From NCBI RefSeq assembly GCF_000812685.1, contig NZ_JWIF01000063.1, forward strand, positions 120,295 to 184,294: 64,000 nucleotides of DNA. The letters run 5' to 3'. Position 1 is the stretch's first letter. Each line of letters opens with the position of its first letter. This document shows positions 27,701 to 36,880 of the stretch, piece by piece. The position numbers and the translations under genes were made by a program. The notes below the pieces were generated by a model. That model saw only the letters and a program-made list of their open reading frames with translations. It was not told the origin of the DNA and did no database searches. The stretch is from Halocynthiibacter namhaensis. Lineage in GTDB: Bacteria > Pseudomonadota > Alphaproteobacteria > Rhodobacterales > Rhodobacteraceae.

Positions 27701-29733
27701 TGTTTTCCTCCGGTGCGGATCAGGACGTCTGCTGCGATTGCCCCGTCCGGGCCACACATCAACGGGTTGATTTCAATTTCTTCAGGGGCCTCGGCCATGA
27801 CGACAGCCTGCACCGCCATCACGGCATCTGCAATCGCGTCTTTATTGGCGGCGGGTTGGCCACGATAGCCATCCAACAGTTTGGCGATCTTTAAGCTGTT
27901 TAACGCATCTATCACGTCGACGCGGGATGCGGGCACCAGCAACGATGCGCTGTCTTGCAATATCTCGGTCAGTACACCGCCGGCGGCAAGGGTCAGGACC
28001 ATGCCATGGGCTGGATCATGCACCACGCCGATCAATATTTCGGCGATTGTGCCCGTGATCATTTCTTCCACGAGAAAGCTATCGCAAGGCATGTTTTGCG
28101 CTGCATTAGACACTGACTTTGCATCCATCAAGTTCAAGGCAACCGCGCCCATGTCAGACTTATGGGCGATGCCTTCACCCTTCAGGACCACGGGGTAACC
28201 GATATGGTCCGCTGCTTCGGCCGCTGCTTCCGGGCCGTTTGCACGGTGGGCACCGGGAACACGCAAGCCATGTGAGGCAAGCAGGATCTTTCCTTCGGCT
28301 TCTGAAAGATGAACAGAGTCTGTTTCAGGTGTTTTGGGCAGGAATAGGGTCTGTTTTGCGGATTGTGACTCGCCGATCTTCGCTGCCACATCCATGGCTT
28401 CGATCGCGTCTGACATGCCTGCAAAAGGCACGACATTCATGCTGATCAGCCGGGCTGATATATCTTCCGGAATGTTTTCCGGCAGGGATGACAACAGCGC
28501 AACCGGGCGGCCGCTGGCCTGTTGGGCCTTGGCCGCTGCGATGATCACATCTTCCCATTCCTCAGCCGAACACCGATCCACGCGGGGAAAGTCTACGACG
28601 ATCACGCCCATGGCCAGATCCGGGTCCATCATGGCGGTGAAGCACCCCGCAAGTGCCGCGCGGTCTCCCCAGATGTAGGTGTGATAATCCAGCGGATTGG
28701 CGAGGGCGACCTTGGGTCCAAGTGTTGCGCGCAGGTCGGTTGCCTGGCGGGTGTTCAGCGGTGGGAAGGTCAGGCCCGTGTCATGTGCCGTGTCGGCCAT
28801 CAGGCTGGCTTCGCCACCGGAACATGACATGGATGCAATGCGATTTGACGCAAGCGGCCCGGCCACATGCAGCAGCTTTAAAGTCTCTAACATGGCGGAA
28901 AGTGACGAAACTTGACCAATATTGAGACGTTTCAAAAGCGCGCGTGCACCCGCGTCGCTGCCCGCAAGTGAAGCTGTGTGTGAGATCGCCGCTGCCTGGG
29001 CGTGATCGGATTTACCGATCTTCACCGCGACGATGGATTTGCCAAGGCGCGCGGCCTCAGCAGACATGGCTTCAAAACCGCGCAGATCATCGATACCTTC
29101 GATATGCAGGCCAAGTGCAGTGACGCGTTCATCCTGCAACAGGGCCTTGCCGATTTCGGACAATCCGGTCTGCGCCTGATTGCCTGCGGTCACCACATAG
29201 GCCACCGGGAGGCCGCGTGCCTGCATGGTCAGGTTGATCGCGATGTTGGAGGATTGCGTGATCAGGGCGACACCCGTTTCCACCGCCACGCCGCCATGTT
29301 GGTCCGGCCAAAGGGCGGCGCCATCAAGGTAGTTCAGCATGCCGTAGCAATTCGGCCCAAGGATTTTCATGTCGCCCGCGGCCTCAAGCAGGGCTTCTTG
29401 TTTCTCGGCCCCATCGGCCATTTCTTCCTGCGCCTCGGAAAAGCCGGACGCAAAACAAACCGCGCCGCCCGCAACCATCGCGGAAAGTTCACGTACAACT
29501 TCAATCGTTGCGTCACGATTCACGCCGATAAAAGCGGCATCGGGGGCGTTGGGCAGATCGGATAGCGTGGCAAAGGCCGGCAGGCCGACGACCTCGGGTT
29601 TCTTCGGATGGACAGGCCAGATGTCACCGGTGAAACCGATTTTCTGACACTGCTCAATCACGTTGGCGCACCACGCCCCGCCGCCGATCACGGCAACCGA
29701 GCGGGGGCGCAGAAGGCGATGTAGATCACTCAT
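27697..29733 (-). CDS. NDP-forming acyl-CoA synthetase (acetate--CoA ligase family)
   Basis: 678-residue fused enzyme of the ADP-forming acyl-CoA synthetase family. The N-terminal CoA-binding Rossmann part (RPRSVAVIGG) is followed by succinyl-CoA-synthetase-like domains and a C-terminal ATP-grasp section containing VLKGEGIAHKSDMGAVALN near residues 525-545. It would activate a carboxylate with CoA and ATP. It sits between the dehydrogenase and CaiD-like hydratase with four-base contacts, so it likely activates their substrate. Confidence 0.87.
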   Translation of the reverse strand: MSDLHRLLRPRSVAVIGGGAWCANVIEQCQKIGFTGDIWPVHPKKPEVVGLPAFATLSDLPNAPDAAFIGVNRDATIEVVRELSAMVAGGAVCFASGFSEAQEEMADGAEKQEALLEAAGDMKILGPNCYGMLNYLDGAALWPDQHGGVAVETGVALITQSSNIAINLTMQARGLPVAYVVTAGNQAQTGLSEIGKALLQDERVTALGLHIEGIDDLRGFEAMSAEAARLGKSIVAVKIGKSDHAQAAAISHTASLAGSDAGARALLKRLNIGQVSSLSAMLETLKLLHVAGPLASNRIASMSCSGGEASLMADTAHDTGLTFPPLNTRQATDLRATLGPKVALANPLDYHTYIWGDRAALAGCFTAMMDPDLAMGVIVVDFPRVDRCSAEEWEDVIIAAAKAQQASGRPVALLSSLPENIPEDISARLISMNVVPFAGMSDAIEAMDVAAKIGESQSAKQTLFLPKTPETDSVHLSEAEGKILLASHGLRVPGAHRANGPEAAAEAADHIGYPVVLKGEGIAHKSDMGAVALNLMDAKSVSNAAQNMPCDSFLVEEMITGTIAEILIGVVHDPAHGMVLTLAAGGVLTEILQDSASLLVPASRVDVIDALNSLKIAKLLDGYRGQPAANKDAIADAVMAVQAVVMAEAPEEIEINPLMCGPDGAIAADVLIRTGGKQ

Positions 29734-30894
29734 TTATGCCCCCAGAGGCCGCAGCAAATCGCGGGAAATAATGTGGCGCTGGATTTCGCTGGTACCGTCC
29801 CAAATGCGTTCCACCCGGGCATCGCGCCAGAACCGTTCAATCGGAAAGTCGTCCATCAAGCCCATGCCGCCAAAGATTTGCAGCGTGGTGTCGGTTACGC
29901 GCGCCAGCATTTCTGAGGCGTATAATTTCGCCGAGGCGATTTCACGGTTTGCAGGCAGACCCTGATCCAGACGCCAGGCAGAGGCCAGGGTCAGCCAATC
30001 AGCGGCGTCGATTTCGGTGATCATGTCAGCGATTTGAAAACCAATGCCTTGGAATTTACCGATGGGTTGGCCGAATTGGCTGCGCTCTGCGGAATAGTTC
30101 AGGGCGTAATCAAAGCAACGGCGCGCACGTCCCACGCAAAACGCGGCAACGGTGATCCTGGTGGCATAGAGCCATTCGTTCATGACGGCAAAACCACCGT
30201 CAACTTCGCCCAGAACTTGGGCGTCGGGCAGGCGGCAATCATCAAAGCTTAGGATGTAGTTTTTGTATCCTTTGTGGCTGACGGAATTATAGCCTTCGCG
30301 CACGTCAAAGCCGGGCGTGCCGCGATCGACAAGGAAGGTGGTGATGCGTTTCTTCGGCCCACGCGGAGTTTCATCGACGCCGGTTGCGATAAACACAATA
30401 AAGAAATCCGCATGTTCCGCGCCAGAGATGAAATGTTTCGATCCGTTGATCACCCAATCGCCACCATCGCGGACCGCCTGACATTTCATACCACGTACAT
30501 CAGATCCGGCATCTGGTTCGGTCATGGCAAGCGCATCCATACGTTCACCGCGCACGGCGGGCAAAAGATAGCGTTCGCGTTGTTCATCGTTGCAGGCCAT
30601 CAGGATGTTTTGCGGGCGACCAAAGAAATGGGTCAGCGCCATAGATCCGCGCCCAAGTTCGCGTTCAACCAGGGTGAAATCCACATGCGACAGGCCCGCG
30701 CCGCCAACGTCTTCGGGAAAGTTGCAGGCGTAAAATCCAAGATCGAGACATTTTTGTTTGATCTCTTGGCCCAACTCAGCAGGGACGTGACCCGTGCGCT
30801 CGACCTCGGCCTCATGGGGGTAGATTTCTTTTTCCACAAAACTGCGGACGGTGGAGACGATCATCTCCTGTTCATCACTGAGGCCGAACTGCAT
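29734..30894 (-). CDS. acyl-CoA dehydrogenase
   Basis: 386-residue FAD enzyme that makes the alpha-beta double bond in acyl-CoA. The FAD-binding signature ALAMTEPDAGSDVRGM is near residue 130, and RSQFGQPIGKFQGIGFQIADM and QIFGGMGLMDDFPIERFWRDAR lie in the C-terminal half. It is the first gene of the three-gene minus-strand operon, with the ligase gene directly after the stop. In the cai-like context it may oxidise a betainyl-CoA such as gamma-butyrobetainyl-CoA; this is inference. Confidence 0.88.
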   Translation of the reverse strand: MQFGLSDEQEMIVSTVRSFVEKEIYPHEAEVERTGHVPAELGQEIKQKCLDLGFYACNFPEDVGGAGLSHVDFTLVERELGRGSMALTHFFGRPQNILMACNDEQRERYLLPAVRGERMDALAMTEPDAGSDVRGMKCQAVRDGGDWVINGSKHFISGAEHADFFIVFIATGVDETPRGPKKRITTFLVDRGTPGFDVREGYNSVSHKGYKNYILSFDDCRLPDAQVLGEVDGGFAVMNEWLYATRITVAAFCVGRARRCFDYALNYSAERSQFGQPIGKFQGIGFQIADMITEIDAADWLTLASAWRLDQGLPANREIASAKLYASEMLARVTDTTLQIFGGMGLMDDFPIERFWRDARVERIWDGTSEIQRHIISRDLLRPLGA

Positions 30895-30970
30895 GCTGAA
30901 ATTCCTTCTTTGGTTCCTTTGATGATTTCCCGACTTGCAATGATGTATCGTGCAGGGTTAGGCATTCTTT

Positions 30971-31933
30971 ATGCAGAAACGGACAATCATAGGCGCGACA
31001 GTTGGGGAAGAAACGCCGCAAAAGGTGGGTGTTCTCTTGTTTCCTGGATTTTCGAACCATTGCCTGGCGAATGCGATTGAACCTTTGCGGGCGGCCAATA
31101 CCTTGTCCCGCCGAGAATTGTATCAGTGGCGTTTTCTAACGATAGATGGCGAAACAGTGCGCAGTTCCTCGGGGTTGTTTGTGGAACCTTACGCCACATT
31201 GCGCGACGGGCGCGGCGATATGCTGTGCCTGATGCCGTCCTATGATTATCAGGTGTTGGCGACGGTTGCTTTGCAGCGTCAATTGCGAGAGGCCGCCAAG
31301 CGGTATCGGGTGATGACCGGGCTTGATACGGGCAGTTGGCTTTTGGCGAAATCGGGGCTTTTGGACGGGTATAAGGCGACGATCCATTGGGAAGAATTGA
31401 CAGAATTTGCCGAGACTTTCCCTGAAATAGAGTCTTTGCGTGAACGTTTCGTCATTGATGGTAACCGGATTTCCTGTTCTGGGGCGATGGCTGCTTTTGA
31501 TCTGGTGATGCATCTGATTGGGCGCGATCACGGCCCACTTTTGGCGCTGGAAGTTGCACAGTTGTTTATGACCCAGGAGGCCGCGAGATCATCAGAAGTA
31601 TCACCGCGCAGGCGCAGCCGGACGGTGGATAAGGCGGTGTTTCTGATGCAGGAAAACATTGAAGAGCCACTGACGATTGCTGCGATTGCGAAGCAGGTTG
31701 GTTGCACTCAACGCACGCTTGAGCGCCACATGCAGGCTGAATTAAAGGCGCGACCGCAGCTTGTATATCGGCGCTTGCGGCTTAATCTCGCTCGTAAACT
31801 TGTGGCGGATAGTGATTTGGCGGTCGCAGAGATCGCATTGCGCAGTGGTTATGAAAACCCGTCGGCGTTAACGCGTGCGTTCAAGGTGGAGTTTGGTGAA
31901 ACACCACGGGATCTGCGGGCGCAAACTAGGTGA
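30971..31933 (+). CDS. GlxA family AraC-type transcriptional regulator
   Basis: 320 residues. The N-terminal DJ-1/PfpI-like domain (KVGVLLFPGFSNHCLANAIEPLRAAN) lacks an obvious catalytic Cys, as usual for regulators. The C-terminal AraC double HTH is near residues 220-315. It is divergent from the acyl-CoA dehydrogenase operon with 76 bases between starts, the classic arrangement for a local regulator. Carnitine-type regulators such as CdhR share this fold. It overlaps the RpiR gene's stop by eight bases at the 3' end. Confidence 0.87.
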   Translation: MQKRTIIGATVGEETPQKVGVLLFPGFSNHCLANAIEPLRAANTLSRRELYQWRFLTIDGETVRSSSGLFVEPYATLRDGRGDMLCLMPSYDYQVLATVALQRQLREAAKRYRVMTGLDTGSWLLAKSGLLDGYKATIHWEELTEFAETFPEIESLRERFVIDGNRISCSGAMAAFDLVMHLIGRDHGPLLALEVAQLFMTQEAARSSEVSPRRRSRTVDKAVFLMQENIEEPLTIAAIAKQVGCTQRTLERHMQAELKARPQLVYRRLRLNLARKLVADSDLAVAEIALRSGYENPSALTRAFKVEFGETPRDLRAQTR

Positions 31934-32810
31934 ATTTGCGGTAAAGTCGCGTGAGATCGAAGATCTCGTCAAGCTGTTCAAAGCGTTGACGGGTTTGGGG
32001 CCAGTCTTTTTCTTGAACGCCGGCGATCAACGCTTCTAGCAGCATGATAGTGGCGATGTTGCTGTCCCAAGCCGAAGGAATTTCGCCCCAACACGTGAAC
32101 ACGGGGTCGGCGATTTTGGAAACAGGCGAACCCCATTGATCGGTGATCAACACCACCTTCACACCACGGCTTTCGGCCAATTCCGCGAGGCGTTGTAGGT
32201 TGGTTTCATAGCGGCGAATATCAAACATCAGCAGCACATCGCCGGGTTTCATATCGACGACATAATGGGGCCAAGTCGCGGCCGAGCTGGTCATATGTGT
32301 CACATCGGGGCGGATCGCCTGCATATGGGTGAAAGCGTATTCGGCCAGCGCGCGGGTGATGCGACCGCCAACGACGAACAGCTGCGATTCCCGATTGGAA
32401 AGCAGATCCACAGCACGTTCAAAGCTGTCAGTGTCCACATGGCGCAGGGTTTGGCGCATGTTTTTCATGGCCGCATCTGCGAAACGATTCAGAAGATGCG
32501 ATTCGGGGGCCTCTGCGGCCCAAAGTTCGTGTTTTTGCACAGGACCTGACAATTGGGCTTCCAATTCGCCGCGTAAAGCTTCGTGAAATTGTGGAAAACC
32601 GCGGTAGCCTAATTTTTGTACCATGCGCCCCACAGTGGGTGTGGAAACCCCTGCGTTTTCAGCGACAATCGTGATCGAGGCCAAGCCAGACGCAGGGTAA
32701 TTTTCGAGCAATGTATTGGCAAGTTTGCGTTCGGTTTGGGTGAGCGTGTCATACTGCAGGCGGATCAGCTCGCGTACGGTTTCCTGAGGTTCCTGCATAT
32801 TTTCTGACAC
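31926..32810 (-). CDS. MurR/RpiR family transcriptional regulator
   Basis: 294 residues: an N-terminal RpiR-type HTH (about residues 15-85, LASITIVAENAGVSTPTVGRMVQKLG) and a C-terminal SIS domain (about 120-250) that usually binds phosphosugar-like effectors. It is divergent from the N-formylglutamate amidohydrolase/TRAP operon across about 170 bases. The region between contains a palindromic candidate operator overlapping a good promoter, so it probably controls that operon. Confidence 0.88.
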   Translation of the reverse strand: MSENMQEPQETVRELIRLQYDTLTQTERKLANTLLENYPASGLASITIVAENAGVSTPTVGRMVQKLGYRGFPQFHEALRGELEAQLSGPVQKHELWAAEAPESHLLNRFADAAMKNMRQTLRHVDTDSFERAVDLLSNRESQLFVVGGRITRALAEYAFTHMQAIRPDVTHMTSSAATWPHYVVDMKPGDVLLMFDIRRYETNLQRLAELAESRGVKVVLITDQWGSPVSKIADPVFTCWGEIPSAWDSNIATIMLLEALIAGVQEKDWPQTRQRFEQLDEIFDLTRLYRKFT

Positions 32811-32897
32811 TTTTTCCCCTTTTATGCGGTCAATTTTTGGGCCTGTTTTCCGAACATAGACCGTACGTCAGATAAATGCAAAAGCTGTGAAATTATA

Positions 32898-32926
32898 TTG
32901 ACAGAAGTAATTCTGTAAGAAATTAT
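32898..32926 (+). promoter_or_regulatory. promoter with palindromic operator for the 32982 operon
   Basis: TTGACA (32898-32903), 17 bases, then AATTAT (32921-32926) resemble a sigma-70 promoter. The perfect inverted repeat ACAGAA-GTAA-TTCTGT (32901-32916) fills the spacer. This placement suits repression by the divergent RpiR regulator; binding is unproven. Confidence 0.6.
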
Positions 32927-32981
32927 CTCTTCAATAAGGCTAGGTGCATGTATGCATCTGGGCCTGTTAGGGGGATGATCT

Positions 32982-33749
32982 GTGCTAAACGAAACCACAA
33001 TCGGCGAGGTTCTACGCATCAGCAATGCTGAGGGCGCGGGCGATGTTGTGGTCATCTGTGAACATGCGTCGGCTCGTATCCCTGATGTTTTGGATGGGCT
33101 TGGTTTGGATGCTTCCAACCGGCACGCTCATGCGGTGTGGGATCCTGGCGCTTTGCGTGTAGCGGAGCATATCGCCCAGATTTTATCGGCGCCGTTGGCC
33201 CAGGCTGAGATCTCACGTCTTGTCTATGATTTGAACCGGCCGCCAGATGCGCCCGGTGCGATGCCCGCGAAATCTGAATTGGTGGATGTTCCGGGGAATG
33301 TTGACTTGATGCAGTCCGAACGGGATCAACGTACGGCGTTGATATACAATCCATTTTGTCAGGCGGTGAATGATCTGTTGGATGCGCGTTTGGCGCGTCG
33401 GCAATTCACGGCTGTTGTGACAATTCACAGTTTCACGCCAGTTTATTACGGCAAGGATCGCCCAACCGAAATTGGCATTCTACATGATAGTGATACGCGC
33501 CTTGCGGATGCAATGTTGGCGCAGCCCGCGCCGCGTCGCACGGATCGCAACATGCCATATGGGCCGGAAGATGGGGTTACCCATAGCTTGCAGCTTTACG
33601 GCATCAATCGTGGCCTCGCCAATGTGATGATCGAACTGCGCAACGACCTGCTGACCAATGACGCAGATTGCATCCGTATGGCGGATGAAATCTTAGTGAT
33701 GTTGCGCCCGGCCCTTGCCAGAGTGATCGCCGAGGAGGGCGCGAAATGA
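32982..33749 (+). CDS. N-formylglutamate amidohydrolase family protein
   Basis: 255-residue zinc hydrolase of the HutG/N-formylglutamate amidohydrolase family. It shows VVICEHASARIP near residue 24 (metal-binding Glu/His), SRLVYDLNRPPDAPGA near residue 80 and VVTIHSFTPVYYG near residue 145. No histidine-degradation genes are nearby, so hydrolysis of an N- or gamma-glutamyl amide in the adjacent pathway is a reasonable alternative to formylglutamate. The stop overlaps the TRAP small permease start by four bases. Confidence 0.85.
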   Translation: MLNETTIGEVLRISNAEGAGDVVVICEHASARIPDVLDGLGLDASNRHAHAVWDPGALRVAEHIAQILSAPLAQAEISRLVYDLNRPPDAPGAMPAKSELVDVPGNVDLMQSERDQRTALIYNPFCQAVNDLLDARLARRQFTAVVTIHSFTPVYYGKDRPTEIGILHDSDTRLADAMLAQPAPRRTDRNMPYGPEDGVTHSLQLYGINRGLANVMIELRNDLLTNDADCIRMADEILVMLRPALARVIAEEGAK

Positions 33750-34363
33750 ACGGTATTCTTCGGGGATATATCCGCTGGACAGATGCGTTGAATTACCGGA
33801 TCGGGCGCGTCGCGATGTATTTGATCTTTGCTCTGGTCGGCGTGTTGCTGTGGTCGATCATGTCGCGAATTTTGTCGTTCAATATCGAAGGGTATCGCCC
33901 CGCCAATTGGACGTTGGAAACCGCGCAATTTGTCATGGTTGCCTATTACATTTTGGGCGGCCCCTATTCGATCCAATTAGGGTCTAACGTGCGGATGGAT
34001 CTGTTTTATGGCGGCTGGACGGTGAAGCAAAAAGCATGGATGGATTTCTTCACAGTCTTCTTTTTGTTCTTCTATCTGGGTGTGCTTTTGCAGGGCGCGG
34101 TCAGCAGCCTGTCCTATTCGCTTGGCTATTACAAACTGGACGGGCAATGGGGTTTTCTGGGTCAGATCATCTGGGGGTTTTTGACGGGTGGGCCATCCGG
34201 CGCGGGTGAAATCATCGGACGCTTGGAAGTTTCTGCAACCGCTTGGAAGCCGGTGCTTTGGCCGATCAAATTGACGCTGGCGTTGGGTATCACATTGATG
34301 ATCATCCAAACCCTATCTGAGTTCTTCAAGGACATACTTCGCATCAAAGGGGAAGACATCTGA
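33746..34363 (+). CDS. TRAP transporter small permease (DctQ-like)
   Basis: 205-residue four-helix membrane protein, the small subunit of a tripartite ATP-independent periplasmic transporter. Hydrophobic segments lie around residues 22-42, 60-80, 92-115 and 160-185. This is slightly longer than the typical 160-180. It overlaps the amidohydrolase gene by four bases and its stop touches the large permease ATG. Confidence 0.9.
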   Translation: MNGILRGYIRWTDALNYRIGRVAMYLIFALVGVLLWSIMSRILSFNIEGYRPANWTLETAQFVMVAYYILGGPYSIQLGSNVRMDLFYGGWTVKQKAWMDFFTVFFLFFYLGVLLQGAVSSLSYSLGYYKLDGQWGFLGQIIWGFLTGGPSGAGEIIGRLEVSATAWKPVLWPIKLTLALGITLMIIQTLSEFFKDILRIKGEDI

Positions 34364-35682
34364 TGTCCCATGAACTTATCGCAACTTTGATGTTTTCGGG
34401 CATGATGTTGATGTTACTCACAGGCCAACGCGTGTTTGGTGCGATTGGCTTTATCGGTGCTTTGGCGGCCGTGTTGCTTTGGGGCACGGGCGGGGTCGAG
34501 ATCCCGTTTTCCAGCGCCATGAAGCTGATGAAATGGTATCCTTTGCTGACACTGCCGATGTTTATCTTCATGGGCTACGTGCTGTCTGAAAGCAAAATTG
34601 CCGATGACTTGTATAAGATGTTCCATGTTTGGATGGGTCCCGTGCGCGGTGGTTTGGCGATTGGCACGATCCTGTTGATGGTGTTGATTTCCGCGATGAA
34701 CGGCCTGTCTGTGGCGGGGATGGCGATTGGATCGACCATCGCTTTGCCTGAACTTTTGCGCCGTGGATATGATAAAATAATGGTCACGGGCGTTGTGCAG
34801 GCGGGGTCATCTTTGGGTATCCTTGTGCCGCCGTCCGTGGTCTTGGTTCTATACGCGATGATCGCGCGTCAACCCGTTGGGCAGTTGTGGCTTGCCGGTG
34901 TTTTGCCTGGGCTTTTGATGGCGACAATGTTCATCATCTACATCTATGTGCGATGTCGTATTCAGCCGCATCTTGGTCCGATTTTGCCCGCAGAAGAGCG
35001 CAACATCCCCATGTCAGAAAAACTACGCCTTCTGCGCGCGGGTCTTCTGCCGCTGGGTATTTTCTTTGTGATGATGTTCCCCTTTGTTAAGGGTTACACT
35101 TCCCTTGTCGAAAGTTCCGCCATTGGTGCGCTGGCCGCGTTTTTTGCCGCGATCCTAAAAGGCCGCATGAACCGCGAGGTGTTTGAGGTCTCCGTGCGTC
35201 AGACCATGGCGATTTCTTGCATGTTCATGTGGATCATTCTCGCTGCCCTTGGCTTTGGCGCGGTGTTTGACGGCCTTGGTGCTGTGAAAGCGATTGATCA
35301 TCTGTTTACCGATCAACTGGGTCTGTCCCCTTGGATGATCCTGATCTTGATGCAGCTCAGCTTCCTTCTGATGGGCACCTTCTTGGATGACACCGCGATG
35401 CTTGTGATCGTCGCGCCGCTTTACGTGCCGCTTGTTGGGGTGCTTGGTTTTGATCTGATTTGGTATGGTGTGTTGTACACGATTACCACGCAGATTGCAT
35501 ATATGACGCCGCCCTTTGGCTACAATCTGTTCCTGATGCGCGCCATGGCACCGCCGGAAATTGGCCTGATGGATATCTATCGTTCGATCATTCCATTTGC
35601 GCTGATCATGGTCGTGGCCTTGGGGCTTGTGATGGTCTTCCCACAGATCGCACTTTGGCTGCCTGGATATGTCTACAACTAA
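34363..35682 (+). CDS. TRAP transporter large permease (DctM-like)
   Basis: 439-residue membrane protein with about twelve hydrophobic segments, typical of the TRAP DctM family. Conserved glycine-rich runs such as GMAIGSTIALPELLRRGYD and LVPPSVVLVLYAMIARQPVG are present. With the small permease and the Tat-exported binding protein it forms a Na+-coupled importer for an organic acid or amino-alcohol-related solute. Confidence 0.93.
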   Translation: MSHELIATLMFSGMMLMLLTGQRVFGAIGFIGALAAVLLWGTGGVEIPFSSAMKLMKWYPLLTLPMFIFMGYVLSESKIADDLYKMFHVWMGPVRGGLAIGTILLMVLISAMNGLSVAGMAIGSTIALPELLRRGYDKIMVTGVVQAGSSLGILVPPSVVLVLYAMIARQPVGQLWLAGVLPGLLMATMFIIYIYVRCRIQPHLGPILPAEERNIPMSEKLRLLRAGLLPLGIFFVMMFPFVKGYTSLVESSAIGALAAFFAAILKGRMNREVFEVSVRQTMAISCMFMWIILAALGFGAVFDGLGAVKAIDHLFTDQLGLSPWMILILMQLSFLLMGTFLDDTAMLVIVAPLYVPLVGVLGFDLIWYGVLYTITTQIAYMTPPFGYNLFLMRAMAPPEIGLMDIYRSIIPFALIMVVALGLVMVFPQIALWLPGYVYN

Positions 35683-35697
35683 TTAACCAGTAAGAAG

Positions 35698-35714
35698 CCC
35701 GCGTCAAAGCGGGA
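35698..35714 (+). promoter_or_regulatory. stem-loop before the TRAP binding protein gene
   Basis: CCCGC and GCGGG pair around a 6-base loop, followed about 20 bases later by AAGGAGAAGAG and the ATG at 35740. Such hairpins between permease and binding protein genes often stabilise the binding protein mRNA; here that is inference. Confidence 0.45.
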
Positions 35715-35739
35715 CAAAATCAACAAAGGAGAAGAGATT

Positions 35740-36771
35740 ATGACGACAAGACGTAAGTTTTTAGCCTCCGCTGGTGTTGGCGCTGTTGGCGCAAGCCTTG
35801 CTGCACCGGCAATCGCTTCGGGTAAAATCACCTGGCGCATGCAAACCTATGCTGGTGCTGCTTTGGCGGAACATGTGATCACGCCTGCGATCAATATGTT
35901 CAACAAAATCGCCGGTGACCGGATGGAGATCGAGCTGTACTACGCCGATCAACTGGTTCCAACAGGCGAACTTTTCCGTGCGATGCAACGCGGCACAATT
36001 GATGCGGTGCAGTCCGATGATGATTCAATGGCGTCACCGACCGAGGTCACTGTTTTCGGTGGGTATTTCCCATTCGCAAGTCGTTATTCCTTGGACGTGC
36101 CTGTGTTGTTCAACCAATACGGCCTGAATGAAATCTGGGACGAACAGTATTCCGCAGTGGGTGTGAAACACATCTCAGCCGGTGCTTGGGATCCGTGCCA
36201 CTTCGCAACCAAAGATCCGATCCGTTCCCTTGCAGACATGCAGGGCAAACGCATCTTCACCTTCCCAACTGCGGGTCGTTTCCTTGAACAGTTCGGCGTC
36301 ATCCCGGTGACGCTTCCTTGGGAAGACATTGAGGTTGCGGTGCAAACCGGCGAACTTGACGGTATCGCATGGTCTGGCATCACCGAGGATTACACTGTTG
36401 GCTGGGCCGATGTGACCAACTACTTCCTCACCAACAATATTTCCGGTGCCTGGGCAGGGTCTTTCTTTGCCAATATGGATCGCTGGAATGAACTGCCAGA
36501 AGATTTGCAAACTTTGTTCCGCGTCTGTACGGATCAATCGCATTACTATCGTCAGTGGTGGTATTGGGGTGGGGAAGCGTCCCTCCGGGTGAATGGTCCG
36601 AAGATGGAATTGACGTCTATTCCTGATGAAGAATGGGCAACAGTTGAAGATTCCGCTGTCAAATTCTGGGATGAAATCGCCGCAGAATCTGAAACGAAAG
36701 CGAAGGTTGTTGAGATCTTCAAACAGTACAATGCGGATATGGCCAAAGCTGGTAAACCGTACCGTTACTGA
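35740..36771 (+). CDS. TRAP transporter substrate-binding protein (DctP-like)
   Basis: 343 residues. A twin-arginine signal (TTRRKFLASAG) directs folded export, with cleavage near AIAS. The DctP fold is recognisable: LVPTGELFRAMQRGTIDAVQSD and GKRIFTFPTAGRFLEQFGV, the second containing the conserved substrate-carboxylate-binding Arg region. AAGGAG precedes the ATG. It is encoded after the two permeases, so it is the third component of the transporter. Confidence 0.93.
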   Translation: MTTRRKFLASAGVGAVGASLAAPAIASGKITWRMQTYAGAALAEHVITPAINMFNKIAGDRMEIELYYADQLVPTGELFRAMQRGTIDAVQSDDDSMASPTEVTVFGGYFPFASRYSLDVPVLFNQYGLNEIWDEQYSAVGVKHISAGAWDPCHFATKDPIRSLADMQGKRIFTFPTAGRFLEQFGVIPVTLPWEDIEVAVQTGELDGIAWSGITEDYTVGWADVTNYFLTNNISGAWAGSFFANMDRWNELPEDLQTLFRVCTDQSHYYRQWWYWGGEASLRVNGPKMELTSIPDEEWATVEDSAVKFWDEIAAESETKAKVVEIFKQYNADMAKAGKPYRY

Positions 36772-36782
36772 TATGACCCTGC

Positions 36783-36814
36783 GGGGCGGTCACAGTGCCG
36801 CCCCGGATTTTTTG
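36783..36814 (+). terminator. terminator after the TRAP binding protein gene
   Basis: GGGGCGG (36783-36789) pairs with CCGCCCC (36798-36804), then GGATTTTTT follows. This is a typical rho-independent terminator and overlaps copy 2 of the tandem hairpin element. Some readthrough to the glutamine-synthetase-like gene is possible. Confidence 0.7.
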
Positions 36815-36848
36815 GAAAAATCCGACACGGAATTCGTCACGAATTCCG
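36804..36848. repeat. tandem hairpin element (copy 2)
   Basis: Hairpin 1 is CGGATTTTT/AAAAATCCG (36804-36824) and hairpin 2 is CGGAATTCGT/ACGAATTCCG (36828-36848). Shape, spacing and the linking bases (ATTCCGACCCGGA at 19385-19397; ATCCGACACGGA here) resemble copy 1. Confidence 0.6.
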
Positions 36849-36880
36849 GTTGGAAAAGATGAAACCAATGAGGCCCACCT

